Below are positions 41,653 to 49,170 of a stretch of DNA of 64,000 nt, in pieces (positions within the stretch are counted from its first letter, which is position 1; every line of letters starts with the position of its first letter). The stretch lies in the NCBI RefSeq assembly GCF_016863635.1, contig NZ_BOPG01000022.1, positions 124,001 through 188,000 on the forward strand, written 5' to 3'. This stretch comes from Virgisporangium aurantiacum (GTDB lineage Bacteria > Actinomycetota > Actinomycetes > Mycobacteriales > Micromonosporaceae). A model generated the notes under the pieces. That model ran no database searches. It worked only from the letters and a program-made list of their open reading frames with translations, and had not been told where the DNA came from. The position numbers and the translations under genes are program-made.

Positions 41653-42810
41653 TCAGGCCCGCCACCGGCGCGCCCGCCCGTTGCGCACGATCGGGATCGC
41701 GATCAGCAGGAGCACCACCGCGAGCGCCCCACCGACGGTGATCCAGACGGCCGCGCCGGTGACCCCCCGCATCGGATCGGCGGCGGCCCGGGGTGCCCTC
41801 GGCAGCCGGGCGTCGGCAGCGGCACCGCCGGCGAGAGCGCCGCCCGCCAGCGCACCCACCGCCCGGGCCGGGTTGACCACGCCGTACCCCACCTCGGCGT
41901 TGCGTTGCCCGGCCGGGTGGTCCGCGGTCCGCTCGATCCGGTCGGCCACCTGGGCGGGGGTCAGGTTCGGGTCGTACGAGCGCACCAGCGCCGCCACGCC
42001 GGTGACGTACGCGGCGGCGAAACTGGTGCCGCCGTCGGTGGTGTAGAGGTAGCCGCCGCCGCGCGGCGACGGCCCGGAGATCCGGTCACCCGGCGCGGCG
42101 ACGTCGACGTGCTCGCCGGTCGACGAACTGGTGACGTGCTTGTCGCCGGTGTCGACGCCGCCGACCGCGATCACCTCCGGGTACGCCGCGGGATACTGCG
42201 CGCCGGACTGCCCGCCCCCGTTGCCGGCCGCCGCCACCAGAACCACCCCGCGACCCACCGCGTACCGCACGGCCGCTTCGAGGTCCGGTGTCGCCTCAGC
42301 TGTGAGAGACAGGTTGACCACGGTGGCACGGGCCTGGTCGACGGCGTACCGGATCGCCGTGGCGACCACTGTGGACAGTTCACCGCCGACCGCGCGCTGC
42401 TGGTCGCGCAGCACCCGGATCGGCACGATCGTGGCGCCCGGAGCCACCCCGTAGTACCGGAACCCGCCGCTGGTCGCCTCGCGCCCGGCGATGATGCCGG
42501 CGATGAGCGTGCCGTGGCCGTTCTCGTCGCAGCTGCCGTCGCCGCCCGGGGTCACGAGATCGGTGCCGCGGCGGACCTTGCCCGCCAACATGGCGTGCTC
42601 ACCCGAGACGCCGGAGTCGATCACCGCGACCGTCACGCCCGCGCCGGTGCTCAACGGCCAGGCCAGGTCGGGACGCAGCCGGTTCAGCGCCCACGGCTCC
42701 TCGGCCAGCGGGTCGGCCACCACGGGTCCGCAGGTGTTCGGTGCGGCCGCGGCGACACCCGGCACGGCGAGCGATCCGGACAGCGCGAGCACCACCAGCA
42801 GAAGGCGCAT
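41653..42810 (-). CDS. mycP: Mycosin (type VII secretion-associated S8 serine protease)
   Basis: 385 residues from ATG 42810, with GGAG upstream. Sec signal (MRLLLVVLALSGSLAVPGVAAA), subtilase domain with Asp65 in VAVIDSGV, His99 in NGHGTLIAGII, the oxyanion Asn region AAAGNGGG and Ser263 in GGTSFAAAY. A C-terminal transmembrane helix (VWITVGGALAVVLLLIAIPIV) and basic tail anchor it outside the membrane. MycP stabilises the Ecc complex and trims substrates. Divergent from a YbaB-like gene 32 bp away. Confidence 0.95.
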   Translation of the reverse strand: MRLLLVVLALSGSLAVPGVAAAAPNTCGPVVADPLAEEPWALNRLRPDLAWPLSTGAGVTVAVIDSGVSGEHAMLAGKVRRGTDLVTPGGDGSCDENGHGTLIAGIIAGREATSGGFRYYGVAPGATIVPIRVLRDQQRAVGGELSTVVATAIRYAVDQARATVVNLSLTAEATPDLEAAVRYAVGRGVVLVAAAGNGGGQSGAQYPAAYPEVIAVGGVDTGDKHVTSSSTGEHVDVAAPGDRISGPSPRGGGYLYTTDGGTSFAAAYVTGVAALVRSYDPNLTPAQVADRIERTADHPAGQRNAEVGYGVVNPARAVGALAGGALAGGAAADARLPRAPRAAADPMRGVTGAAVWITVGGALAVVLLLIAIPIVRNGRARRWRA

Positions 42811-42842
42811 CGAGACAACTCCTTTGGCTAACATTGACGCTC

Positions 42843-43280
42843 ATGGAACCACCTGACGAGGCAGCGATGCAGCGGATCAACGCCGAGCTCCACTCCGTGA
42901 TGGAAGGCGCTGTCGCCGCCCAGCGCAAGCTCCTCGAGATCGAGGGCACGGCCTGGTCCGACGACCGGCTGATCAAGGTGGTCGTCGGGCCCCGGGGCCA
43001 GCTCGTCGGCCTGGAGATCGATCCGCGCGCGGGCAACCGGATGAACACCGACGCGCTCGCCCGCACCATCCTGGCGACCGCGCGGGCCGCCGCCGAGCAG
43101 GCCATGGCGAGCGCCCGCGAGATCCTCGACGAGGATGTGCCGAAGGACATGCGGGGCCTGCGCGACACTCAGGTCCCCGGTGGGTTCGACCTCACCGACC
43201 TGTTGACCCAGACCGACACCGACCTGCACCGCATCATCCACGACGAAGACGACGACGAAGGCAGCGGCGGGCGCCGCTGA
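42843..43280 (+). CDS. YbaB/EbfC-like protein 3 of type VII locus
   Basis: 145 residues from ATG 42843. INAELHSVMEGAVAAQRKLLEIEGTAWSDDRLIKVVVGPRGQLVGLEIDPRAGNRMNTDALARTILATARAAAEQAMASAREIL closely follows the YbaB pattern (long helix, strand-turn-strand, helix). A Gly/Asp-rich acidic tail follows (IIHDEDDDEGSGG). DNA-binding YbaB is dimeric; whether this one binds DNA is unknown. It shares a 32-bp divergent gap with mycP. Confidence 0.82.
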   Translation: MEPPDEAAMQRINAELHSVMEGAVAAQRKLLEIEGTAWSDDRLIKVVVGPRGQLVGLEIDPRAGNRMNTDALARTILATARAAAEQAMASAREILDEDVPKDMRGLRDTQVPGGFDLTDLLTQTDTDLHRIIHDEDDDEGSGGRR

Positions 43281-43282
43281 CG

Positions 43283-44206
43283 TCACCGCCCGAGCATCCG
43301 CTTCGCCGCAGCCTTCCCCACCTCCGCCGACCACGCCCGGTGATGCTCGGGGAGCCACACCCGCCCCAACATGTGGATCGCGGTCTTCTGCTCCCACTCG
43401 TTCTGCGTCGGCAACAACTCGTTGGCCGGCTTGCCGGCGACCAGGTTGGCCACCGGTGTGTAGACCAGCCCGGAGGAGGTCATCCGCATGGCCGCCCGCA
43501 CCCAGACGTTGTTCGCGAACGCCTTACCGACGAACCTGGCGGCGAGATACTCCTGGCCCTGGAAGGCACCGTCGAACGCCAGGTTCCCCACGGCGGTCTG
43601 CAGCGTCATGTCCTTCCAGTCCTTCCCCTTCTCGCCGTAGGCCCAGTCGACCGCTTTGATCGCACCGACGTCGAGCGCGGTGTAGGCGATCGTGTCGAGC
43701 GTGAAGTACGTCGCCAACATCGCGCACATCAGCGCCGCCCGCCGGTACGCGCCGAACACCTGGAAGAACGCCACGACGGCCCGGGCGAGGTACACCGCCT
43801 TGACCGCCGAGTAGAGACCGACCGTGAGGAAGCCGAACGCGACCGTCACCCCGATGTCGACGGCCACCTGCCAGGCCATGTGGTTGAACGTGTGCCGCTT
43901 CTTCTCCAGCTCCTCGGCGAACTTCTCCAGGCCCACCGCCAGGCGTTCCGTCGCCACCTTGAGCTGGCCCAGGCGCGGCAGCACCTCTTCGGTGAGTTCG
44001 TAGAACGCCGTCACCGCGTTGCCGGACTGGGCGTTCTCCGCCATCGCCTTGGCCGCCCGCTCGGCGACCTTTTCGCTCTCGGCCGTGGCGGCGCTGACTG
44101 ACCGCCAGTGCCGGGCGGCGGCGCGGAGGACGGCGGGATCGCCTTCCGGATAGGGCAGCCCGATGAGGCCGCTCATGATGTACGCCGCGGTCTCCGAACC
44201 GATCAC
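43283..44206 (-). CDS. WXG100-like domain protein (CpnT N-terminus-like)
   Basis: 307 residues from GTG 44206, which overlaps the upstream WXG100 stop (GTGA). SGLIGLPYPEGDPAVLRAAARHWRSVSAATAESEK resembles the N-terminal WXG100-like domain of CpnT-type exported proteins. It is followed by long helices (VLPRLGQLKVATERLAVGLEKFAEELEKKRHTFNHM), hydrophobic segments (VAVDIGVTVAFGFLTVGLYSAV, ALMCAMLATYFTLDTIAYTAL) and a C-terminal soluble region WEQKTAIHMLGRVWLPEHHRAWSAEVGKAAAKRMLGR. No toxin domain recognised. Likely an ESX cargo with its small partner. Confidence 0.78.
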   Translation of the reverse strand: MIGSETAAYIMSGLIGLPYPEGDPAVLRAAARHWRSVSAATAESEKVAERAAKAMAENAQSGNAVTAFYELTEEVLPRLGQLKVATERLAVGLEKFAEELEKKRHTFNHMAWQVAVDIGVTVAFGFLTVGLYSAVKAVYLARAVVAFFQVFGAYRRAALMCAMLATYFTLDTIAYTALDVGAIKAVDWAYGEKGKDWKDMTLQTAVGNLAFDGAFQGQEYLAARFVGKAFANNVWVRAAMRMTSSGLVYTPVANLVAGKPANELLPTQNEWEQKTAIHMLGRVWLPEHHRAWSAEVGKAAAKRMLGR

Positions 44207-44562
44207 GGCAGGTTGCCCGGCGTGAGGTTCGGGATGCCGTCGAGCCGCGTGCGCATCCGATTGAACCGGGCCGCGGTGTCCTCGTCGGCCTGCGGGAGCC
44301 GCCGGGCCAGGATGGTCAGCCCCTCGTCGACCTCGGCGAGCACGCGGGCCATGTTGGCGAGCACCTCGACGACCTTGTCCTGCTGAACCGAGTACAGCTG
44401 CGCGAACTGCCGCCCGCCCTCGTCCCAACCGAGCCCCTTCGTGCGCAACTCCTCGAGCAGCGGCACGCCCGCCTTCATGTCGAACGCGATCGCCTTGGCC
44501 TGCTCGGAAAACCTCCGCGCCTGATCCACGAGCAGCGGCGGTGAAACGTTGAGATCTGCCAC
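44203..44562 (-). CDS. WXG100-family small protein, first of pair
   Basis: 119 residues from GTG 44562 with AGGAAGG upstream. VADLNVSPPLLVDQARRFSEQAKAIAFDMKAGVPLLEELRTKGLGWDEGGRQFAQLYSVQQDKVVEVLANMARVLAEVDEGLTILARRL is a classic WXG100-style hairpin with GLGWDEGG at the turn. A charged tail (ADEDTAARFNRMRTRLDG) follows. Pairs with the CpnT-like gene. Promoter motif copy 4 is upstream. Confidence 0.85.
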   Translation of the reverse strand: MADLNVSPPLLVDQARRFSEQAKAIAFDMKAGVPLLEELRTKGLGWDEGGRQFAQLYSVQQDKVVEVLANMARVLAEVDEGLTILARRLPQADEDTAARFNRMRTRLDGIPNLTPGNLP

Positions 44563-44596
44563 GACGGCCCACCTTCCTCACACCGGTATCGATGTG

Positions 44597-44626
44597 AAGC
44601 ACGGAGACCTCGATCGATCGGTTCAA
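44597..44626 (-). promoter_or_regulatory. T7SS substrate promoter motif, copy 4
   Basis: On the minus strand TTGAACCG (44626-44619), 14 bases, CCGTGCTT (44604-44597). The downstream box is 37 bases before GTG 44562. The upstream box includes the TGA stop of the nitrilase-family gene. Confidence 0.55.
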
Positions 44627-45318
44627 GCCCGGTCGAGAACGGCCCTCGCGGTCTCCCCGACCGATGAGCCGGCCTGTGCCGCGACGGTGCCGTCGGGCCG
44701 CCAGATCCCCGACCGGCCCGCCGCCGGGTCGTACTCCCCGCTCCCGGTGGGCCCGGCGAAGCTGGCCACCGCCACCCACACGCCGTACGTCGTCGCCACC
44801 CGGTGGGCCCGCTCGTCCTGCACCGCCGCCTCGTCCGGCTGCTTCGCCGACCCGACGACATACACATCGGCACCCAACGCGAGCGTCGCGGCCGCATGCT
44901 CGGGCACGCCGGCGTCCCGGCAGATCGCCAACCCGAGGCGCCATCCGTCAACCTCATGAACGGCGGGACCGCCGCCCGCACGAAATCGCGCCGGTTCGGC
45001 GCCACCGGGGTACAGCTTTTTGTAGATGACGCGCACCGCGTCGCCGGCCACGGAAATCATTGCGATGTGGGGTCCCTCGACCGGCGCCCCGACGAGTGCC
45101 ACGGTGTTGGTTTCGGCGCACGCCTCGACGAGGGGTCGTAACCAGTCGTCGAACGGGTCGAGCACCGGGGCGGTCAGTTCGTACCCGGTGAGCGAGAGCT
45201 CCGGGAAGACCACCACCCGCGCGTCGGCCGCGCGTACCGCGTCGGCGTGCGCAACGGCGTTCGCGGCGACGTCGAACGCGACGCACGGTGGTTGCGCGAC
45301 GGCGAGGCTCAAGGTCAT
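44623..45318 (-). CDS. Carbon-nitrogen (nitrilase-superfamily) hydrolase
   Basis: 231 residues from ATG 45318. The Glu-Lys-Cys triad is visible: Glu40 in VVVFPELSLTGY, Lys in VIYKKLYPGGAE, and Cys133 in LGLAICRDAGVPEHAA. The family cleaves amides or nitriles. The chain is short (typical 260-280), ending soon after the last core strand. It is 10 bases downstream of the siderophore-interacting gene in the same direction. Substrate unknown. Confidence 0.9.
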   Translation of the reverse strand: MTLSLAVAQPPCVAFDVAANAVAHADAVRAADARVVVFPELSLTGYELTAPVLDPFDDWLRPLVEACAETNTVALVGAPVEGPHIAMISVAGDAVRVIYKKLYPGGAEPARFRAGGGPAVHEVDGWRLGLAICRDAGVPEHAAATLALGADVYVVGSAKQPDEAAVQDERAHRVATTYGVWVAVASFAGPTGSGEYDPAAGRSGIWRPDGTVAAQAGSSVGETARAVLDRA

Positions 45319-45328
45319 GTGGGGAAAG

Positions 45329-46246
45329 CTAGCCTTCGGCGCGCCCGAGCCGCCAGTAACCCATGAAGGCCACCGCGGTGCGGTCCATGCCCCGCTCGGC
45401 GACCAGGTGCCGGCGCAGGGTCTTGATGACGCCCGCCTCGCCGGCCAACCATGCGTACAGCGAGTCGGCCGGTGCCGCCTCGGGTACCTCCCACAGAATC
45501 GAATCGTCGATATCGATGTCCGACAGCTCGGCGTCATCCCGCATTTGCCTGTGCCGCGTGGGCAGCAAGCGGCCGGCGGCCTCGACCACCGCGGGGATCA
45601 ACCGACTGCCGTGACCGTCGCCGTCCCGCGCGCCCCACGTGACGACCACGCCCGGCGGCGCCGTGACCGCGAGCCGGTCGCCGGCGTGCGGCACCTCCAG
45701 GATGGCCTCGCCTCGGGTATGCGCGGGGAGCCGTTCCAGGATCGAGCAGATCGCGGGGACGGCCGTCTCGTCCCCTGCCAGCAGCACGCTTCTGGAAACG
45801 CCGCTCGCCGGTGGGCGGAACTCGATGCCGCCGTGGTCGCCGTCGAAGCCCGCGTCGGGGCCGAGCAGCACGATCCGGTCGCCCTTCGTCGCGCCGACCG
45901 CCCACCGCGATGCCGGTCCGGCGTCGCCGTGCAGCACGAGGTCGACGTCCACCTCGCCGAGGTGCGGCCGGACCGCGCGCGCCGTGTAGGTACGGAAGGG
46001 GTTGCGCTGTTCCGTCGGCAGGGCGCGCCACTGCTCGTACCAGTCCGGGCCGTCTTTCAGGTATGCGTAGCCGTGCTCGGGTACCGGGAAAATGAGCTTG
46101 AACCGCTGGTCGTAGCCGTTGTCAGCGAAGCGGTGTAGCTCCGGTCCGGTGAAGGTGATCCGGATGAACGAGGGGCTGAGAATGGTCACGCCCGCCACGT
46201 CCACGGTGAACTGTCGCCACGGCGCCACTACCTGTGTCGTCGTCAC
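45329..46246 (-). CDS. Siderophore-interacting FAD-binding protein (ferric-siderophore reductase)
   Basis: 305 residues from GTG 46246 with GGAGG about six bases before; the frame upstream is part of a relic gene. FAD-binding barrel: FTVDVAGVTILSPSFIRITFTGPELHRFADNGYDQRFKLIFP, FRTYTARAVRP and DVDLVLHGDAGPASRWAVGATKGDRIVLLGP. NAD(P)H-side SIP domain: VLLAGDETAVPAICSILERLP and LYAWLAGEAGVIKTLRRHLVAERGMDRTAVAFMGYWRLGRAEG. It reduces imported Fe(III)-siderophore in the cytoplasm. An iron box lies just upstream. Confidence 0.95.
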   Translation of the reverse strand: MTTTQVVAPWRQFTVDVAGVTILSPSFIRITFTGPELHRFADNGYDQRFKLIFPVPEHGYAYLKDGPDWYEQWRALPTEQRNPFRTYTARAVRPHLGEVDVDLVLHGDAGPASRWAVGATKGDRIVLLGPDAGFDGDHGGIEFRPPASGVSRSVLLAGDETAVPAICSILERLPAHTRGEAILEVPHAGDRLAVTAPPGVVVTWGARDGDGHGSRLIPAVVEAAGRLLPTRHRQMRDDAELSDIDIDDSILWEVPEAAPADSLYAWLAGEAGVIKTLRRHLVAERGMDRTAVAFMGYWRLGRAEG

Positions 46247-46268
46247 GCGCACCTCCCCTCGCGTCGAG

Positions 46269-46287
46269 TTAGGACAGCCTAAAATAA
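46269..46287 (-). promoter_or_regulatory. IdeR/DmdR-type iron box
   Basis: TTAGGACAGCCTAAAATAA matches 15 of 19 positions of the iron-box consensus (TTAGGTTAGSCTAACCTAA), including both TTAGG/CTAA cores. It lies 22 bases upstream of the siderophore-interacting gene start, where binding of Fe-loaded repressor would block transcription. Confidence 0.75.
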
Positions 46288-46289
46288 CA

Positions 46290-46700
46290 CCCGCCGACCG
46301 GTGATGATCACCGTCGTACTCGATGCCGACCCTCCTCTCCGGGTAGGCGAGGTCGAGGCGGGCCACAAACCTCTTCCCGTCGTAGACCTCGTACTGCGTG
46401 ACGGGCCAGGGCAGCCCGCCCCCGATCAGCACCAGCCGCAGGCGCGACTCCTGCGGCGACTCCTCCCGCACAGAAAGAGGCCGGCGCCGACACACCACGT
46501 CCGGTGATCGAGCGGCGACTCCCGCCACGCGTACACGGTGGGGAACAGCCGCAGCCAGGTCTCCCCGGTCAGCTGCCGCTTGGTGAGCAGACCGGCCGCG
46601 ATGGCGTCGGCTCCGACGAACGGGAGGTTTGATACCCAACTTGGGACCCGCAAGGTATCTCTCCTCCCACTCACGAGGAGGCGCTGAGTGTGACCCGCGT
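46290..46700 (-). pseudogene. Relic of a DUF559 / AbiEi-like gene
   Basis: Two minus-strand fragments in different frames. The right part encodes NLPFVGADAIAAGLLTKRQLTGETWLRLFPTVYA then DHRTWCVGAGLFL, the N-terminal half of DUF559-type proteins. The left part encodes SPQESRLRLVLIGGGLPWPVTQYEVYDGKRFVARLDLAYPERRVGIEYDGDHH, the endonuclease-like core. The middle is missing, the frame shifts near 46430-46500, and the C-terminus stops after DGDHH at the iron box. Intact relatives are about 280-320 residues. The 46247-46744 interval holds no other gene. Confidence 0.75.
46622..46674 (+). promoter_or_regulatory. 53-bp dyad element, copy 2
   Basis: The left arm GGGAGGTTTGATACC differs from copy 1 at one base. 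The right arm (46652-46674, AAGGTATCTCTCCTCCCAC then TCAC) matches 19 of 23. The spacer between arms is 15 bases in both copies. A nested CCCAACTTGGG hairpin lies inside. It is about 71 bases upstream of the sensor-like gene and overlaps the DUF559 relic. Confidence 0.6.
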
Positions 46701-46744
46701 CACAGGTCAAAGCGCGAGGCGCTTTCGGCACGTACCGACCGGAT

Positions 46745-49165
46745 ATGGGGGCACCGACCACATCCGCCGCAGTCGGTCCCAGGCTTCCGCGTGGGCGTCA
46801 ACCCGGTCGAGAGGCCGACGCTGCCGCCGAATGGCGCCGCATCTGCCTGGACCGGCAACTTCCGCGCGCCCGGTTTCCCGCCGGCGTCAAGGTTCCCGCG
46901 CTGCTCTCGTTCTGGTGCCTGCTCCTCGTCGCCGGACTGTGCCTCGCGGTGCTCGGGGGCTCGGGCGACCGGGCGGTGCCCGAGGCTGTCGTCGACTCGC
47001 AGAAGCAACTGGTAGGCAGGCTCGCCGGTACCCAGCGCACCGTCATGAACAACGGCGTGCAGAGTCTGGCCGCCAACGCCGAACGCCTGGGCGCCGCCGC
47101 GGAGAAGGACCCGGACAAGCTGCTCGCCGCGGTCGTGGTCCCCGGTGGCCGCTGGAAGGGCGCCGCGATTCTCGACGACAAGCGGCAGGCCACGGCGTTC
47201 CGCGGCGAAACCCTCCCACCGGAGGCAGCGTCGAAGGCGGTGCCCGGCCAGGCCGTCCCGCTGGCCGTCGGCGGCGCGCTGCAGGTCGTGGTCGCCGCCG
47301 AACTACCCGGCAACCGCGTCCTGGTCGCGACAACGGGCATCGACCTGCGGGTGCTGCGGCTGAACTCCGAGGTGCAGCAGAGCGTCTTCATCTTCGGGCC
47401 GGGCAACACCATGTACTCGGTGCAGGGTGCCCCGATCCCGCCGGAGAACGTGCCCCTCAACAAGCTGGTCCAGAGGGCGCTGGAGAAGGCGGACGACCGC
47501 GCCGTGGGCGTCACCGGCTCCGTGCTGACGCTCACCGACCCGCAGACCGGGCAGGCTCGTCGGTTGGCCCCGGTGGCCGCGGCCGCCCCGATCGGCGACT
47601 CCGGTCTCGCGATCGTGTCCGTCACGCATGCGGCGCGAGTCACCGGTGGCGAGCGCTGGCGAGGGCTCGAGCCGGCGGTGACGCTGGCCATCGTGGCGCT
47701 GCTGATCCTGGCCGTCCTCTACCTGGTCCTGATCCGGCCCATCACCCGCGTGCTCGTCCAGGCGAAGGCGATGGCCTGCGGCGAGACGCCGGAGAAGGTC
47801 GCCCTCCCGGTGCTGCGCGAGGCGGCCCGCATCTCGGCGGCCCTCGCGGAGATCGCGAACGGCCCCCGCCGGACGCCCCGCACGCTCGACGAGCGGGCCC
47901 GCCGGCGCCGTCCGGGTGGTTTTTCCGCGCTCACCGTCATCGCGTTGTGCGCGATCGCGGTGCTCGGCTGGTGCGGCGCCGTCGCGGGCCGGTACGCCGG
48001 TGGCGCCGACAGCGTCCCGAAGCAGGTGTCGATCGACGCCCGCAACGACGTCGAGGGCGCGGCGGTCGCGCTGCGCGACGGGCTCACCGGCGGCGTCACC
48101 CGGTTGCGCCAGGCCAGCACCGCCGCGGCGACCGCGGCGGCGGCGACACCGTCCCCCGCGGCGTCCGCCCCGCCTTCACAAGCTCAGCCGTCACCCGCCG
48201 CGTCGGCGCCGGCGGCCAACGGGACGCGCGCGGGCGCCGCCGCCGCGAGTGGAGTCAGTGCGATCGACCCCCAGCAGTTCCGGGGACCGCTGAACGAACT
48301 GATCGACAGCGGCGACATCCGTAGCGCCTACGTCACGGACAAGACAGGAAAACCCGCTCTGATCGTCGGGGAGGAGCCAGCCCGCCAGCAGGCGGCGCCG
48401 CCGCCCGGCAACGGCGTGAAGCTCGACCGGGTCACCGGCCCGGTGCCCGTCGTCTACGCGTACTTCCAGGTCGCCGACGGCCAGACGGTGATCGCCGAGT
48501 TCGGCGTGCGGTACCTGGCCGGGCTGCTGCGCCGGGCCGAGGGACGGGTCCGCGTCGTCGACGGCGACCTGCGCACGATCCTCGACACGGGTGGTTACGT
48601 GCCCTTCCGGGTGCCGGCCGCCGCACCCGTGCGGAAGGCCGCGACCGACGCGCTGGGCAACAACGCGGGCACCAGCATCGGCAAATCGCAGGGCAGCACG
48701 ATGCTGCTGGCCGGCACCACGGTCGGCGGCGAGGAGGACCTGCCCGACGTGCGCTGGGCCGTCGTCTCCGAGCGGTCGTTGGCGACGTTCCGGCTGCCCC
48801 AGAACGACCTGAACCGGGGCACCTGGCTGGTGGCGTTCCTCGCGCTGGTCGTCGCCGTACTGCTGTTCGCCTGGTACCGGCTGGTGGTGATCCGTCCGCT
48901 GCGGCAGATGGCCGAGGCGGCCGAGCGGCTGGCCGACGGCGACGTCCGCGACACCGTCTGCCCGGTGCGGCACGACGAGATCGGCGCGATCGCCGTGTGC
49001 CTGGACATCGTCCGGCAGACCATGGCCGAGGGCACCACCCGGCTCGCGGGCGCGGCCCGGCTCAAGGGCATCGGTCGGGAGATCACGATGGTGCTGCCGA
49101 TCGTCCGCCCGAAGCGGGCCGACGGACCGGGCGCCCGCCGCGCGTCGTCTCGTAAGGGACGCTGA
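46745..49165 (+). CDS. Membrane sensor-like protein with duplicated extracellular regions and HAMP domain
   Basis: 806 residues from ATG 46745 (weak N-terminus; no better start in frame). Membrane helices at about 50-75 (ALLSFWCLLLVAGLCLAVLGG), 320-345, 405-425 and 690-710 frame two extracellular regions. The second, from about 425 to 690, contains an Ala/Pro/Ser-rich linker. After the last helix a HAMP-like segment follows (IRPLRQMAEAAERLADGDVRDTVCPVRHDEIGAIAVCLDIVRQ). No kinase, cyclase or methyl-accepting domain follows. It is 5 bases before pgsB, so it may regulate or assist polyglutamate export. Confidence 0.75.
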   Translation: MGAPTTSAAVGPRLPRGRQPGREADAAAEWRRICLDRQLPRARFPAGVKVPALLSFWCLLLVAGLCLAVLGGSGDRAVPEAVVDSQKQLVGRLAGTQRTVMNNGVQSLAANAERLGAAAEKDPDKLLAAVVVPGGRWKGAAILDDKRQATAFRGETLPPEAASKAVPGQAVPLAVGGALQVVVAAELPGNRVLVATTGIDLRVLRLNSEVQQSVFIFGPGNTMYSVQGAPIPPENVPLNKLVQRALEKADDRAVGVTGSVLTLTDPQTGQARRLAPVAAAAPIGDSGLAIVSVTHAARVTGGERWRGLEPAVTLAIVALLILAVLYLVLIRPITRVLVQAKAMACGETPEKVALPVLREAARISAALAEIANGPRRTPRTLDERARRRRPGGFSALTVIALCAIAVLGWCGAVAGRYAGGADSVPKQVSIDARNDVEGAAVALRDGLTGGVTRLRQASTAAATAAAATPSPAASAPPSQAQPSPAASAPAANGTRAGAAAASGVSAIDPQQFRGPLNELIDSGDIRSAYVTDKTGKPALIVGEEPARQQAAPPPGNGVKLDRVTGPVPVVYAYFQVADGQTVIAEFGVRYLAGLLRRAEGRVRVVDGDLRTILDTGGYVPFRVPAAAPVRKAATDALGNNAGTSIGKSQGSTMLLAGTTVGGEEDLPDVRWAVVSERSLATFRLPQNDLNRGTWLVAFLALVVAVLLFAWYRLVVIRPLRQMAEAAERLADGDVRDTVCPVRHDEIGAIAVCLDIVRQTMAEGTTRLAGAARLKGIGREITMVLPIVRPKRADGPGARRASSRKGR

Positions 49166-49170
49166 ACACG

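Noticed and set aside
46690..48324. Alternative plus-strand frame beginning at GTG 46690 after a good GAGGAGG site
   Set aside because: The protein is Arg-rich with no membrane segments or motifs. The overlapping frame from 46745 encodes clear membrane helices and a HAMP region. The strong ribosome site remains unexplained.
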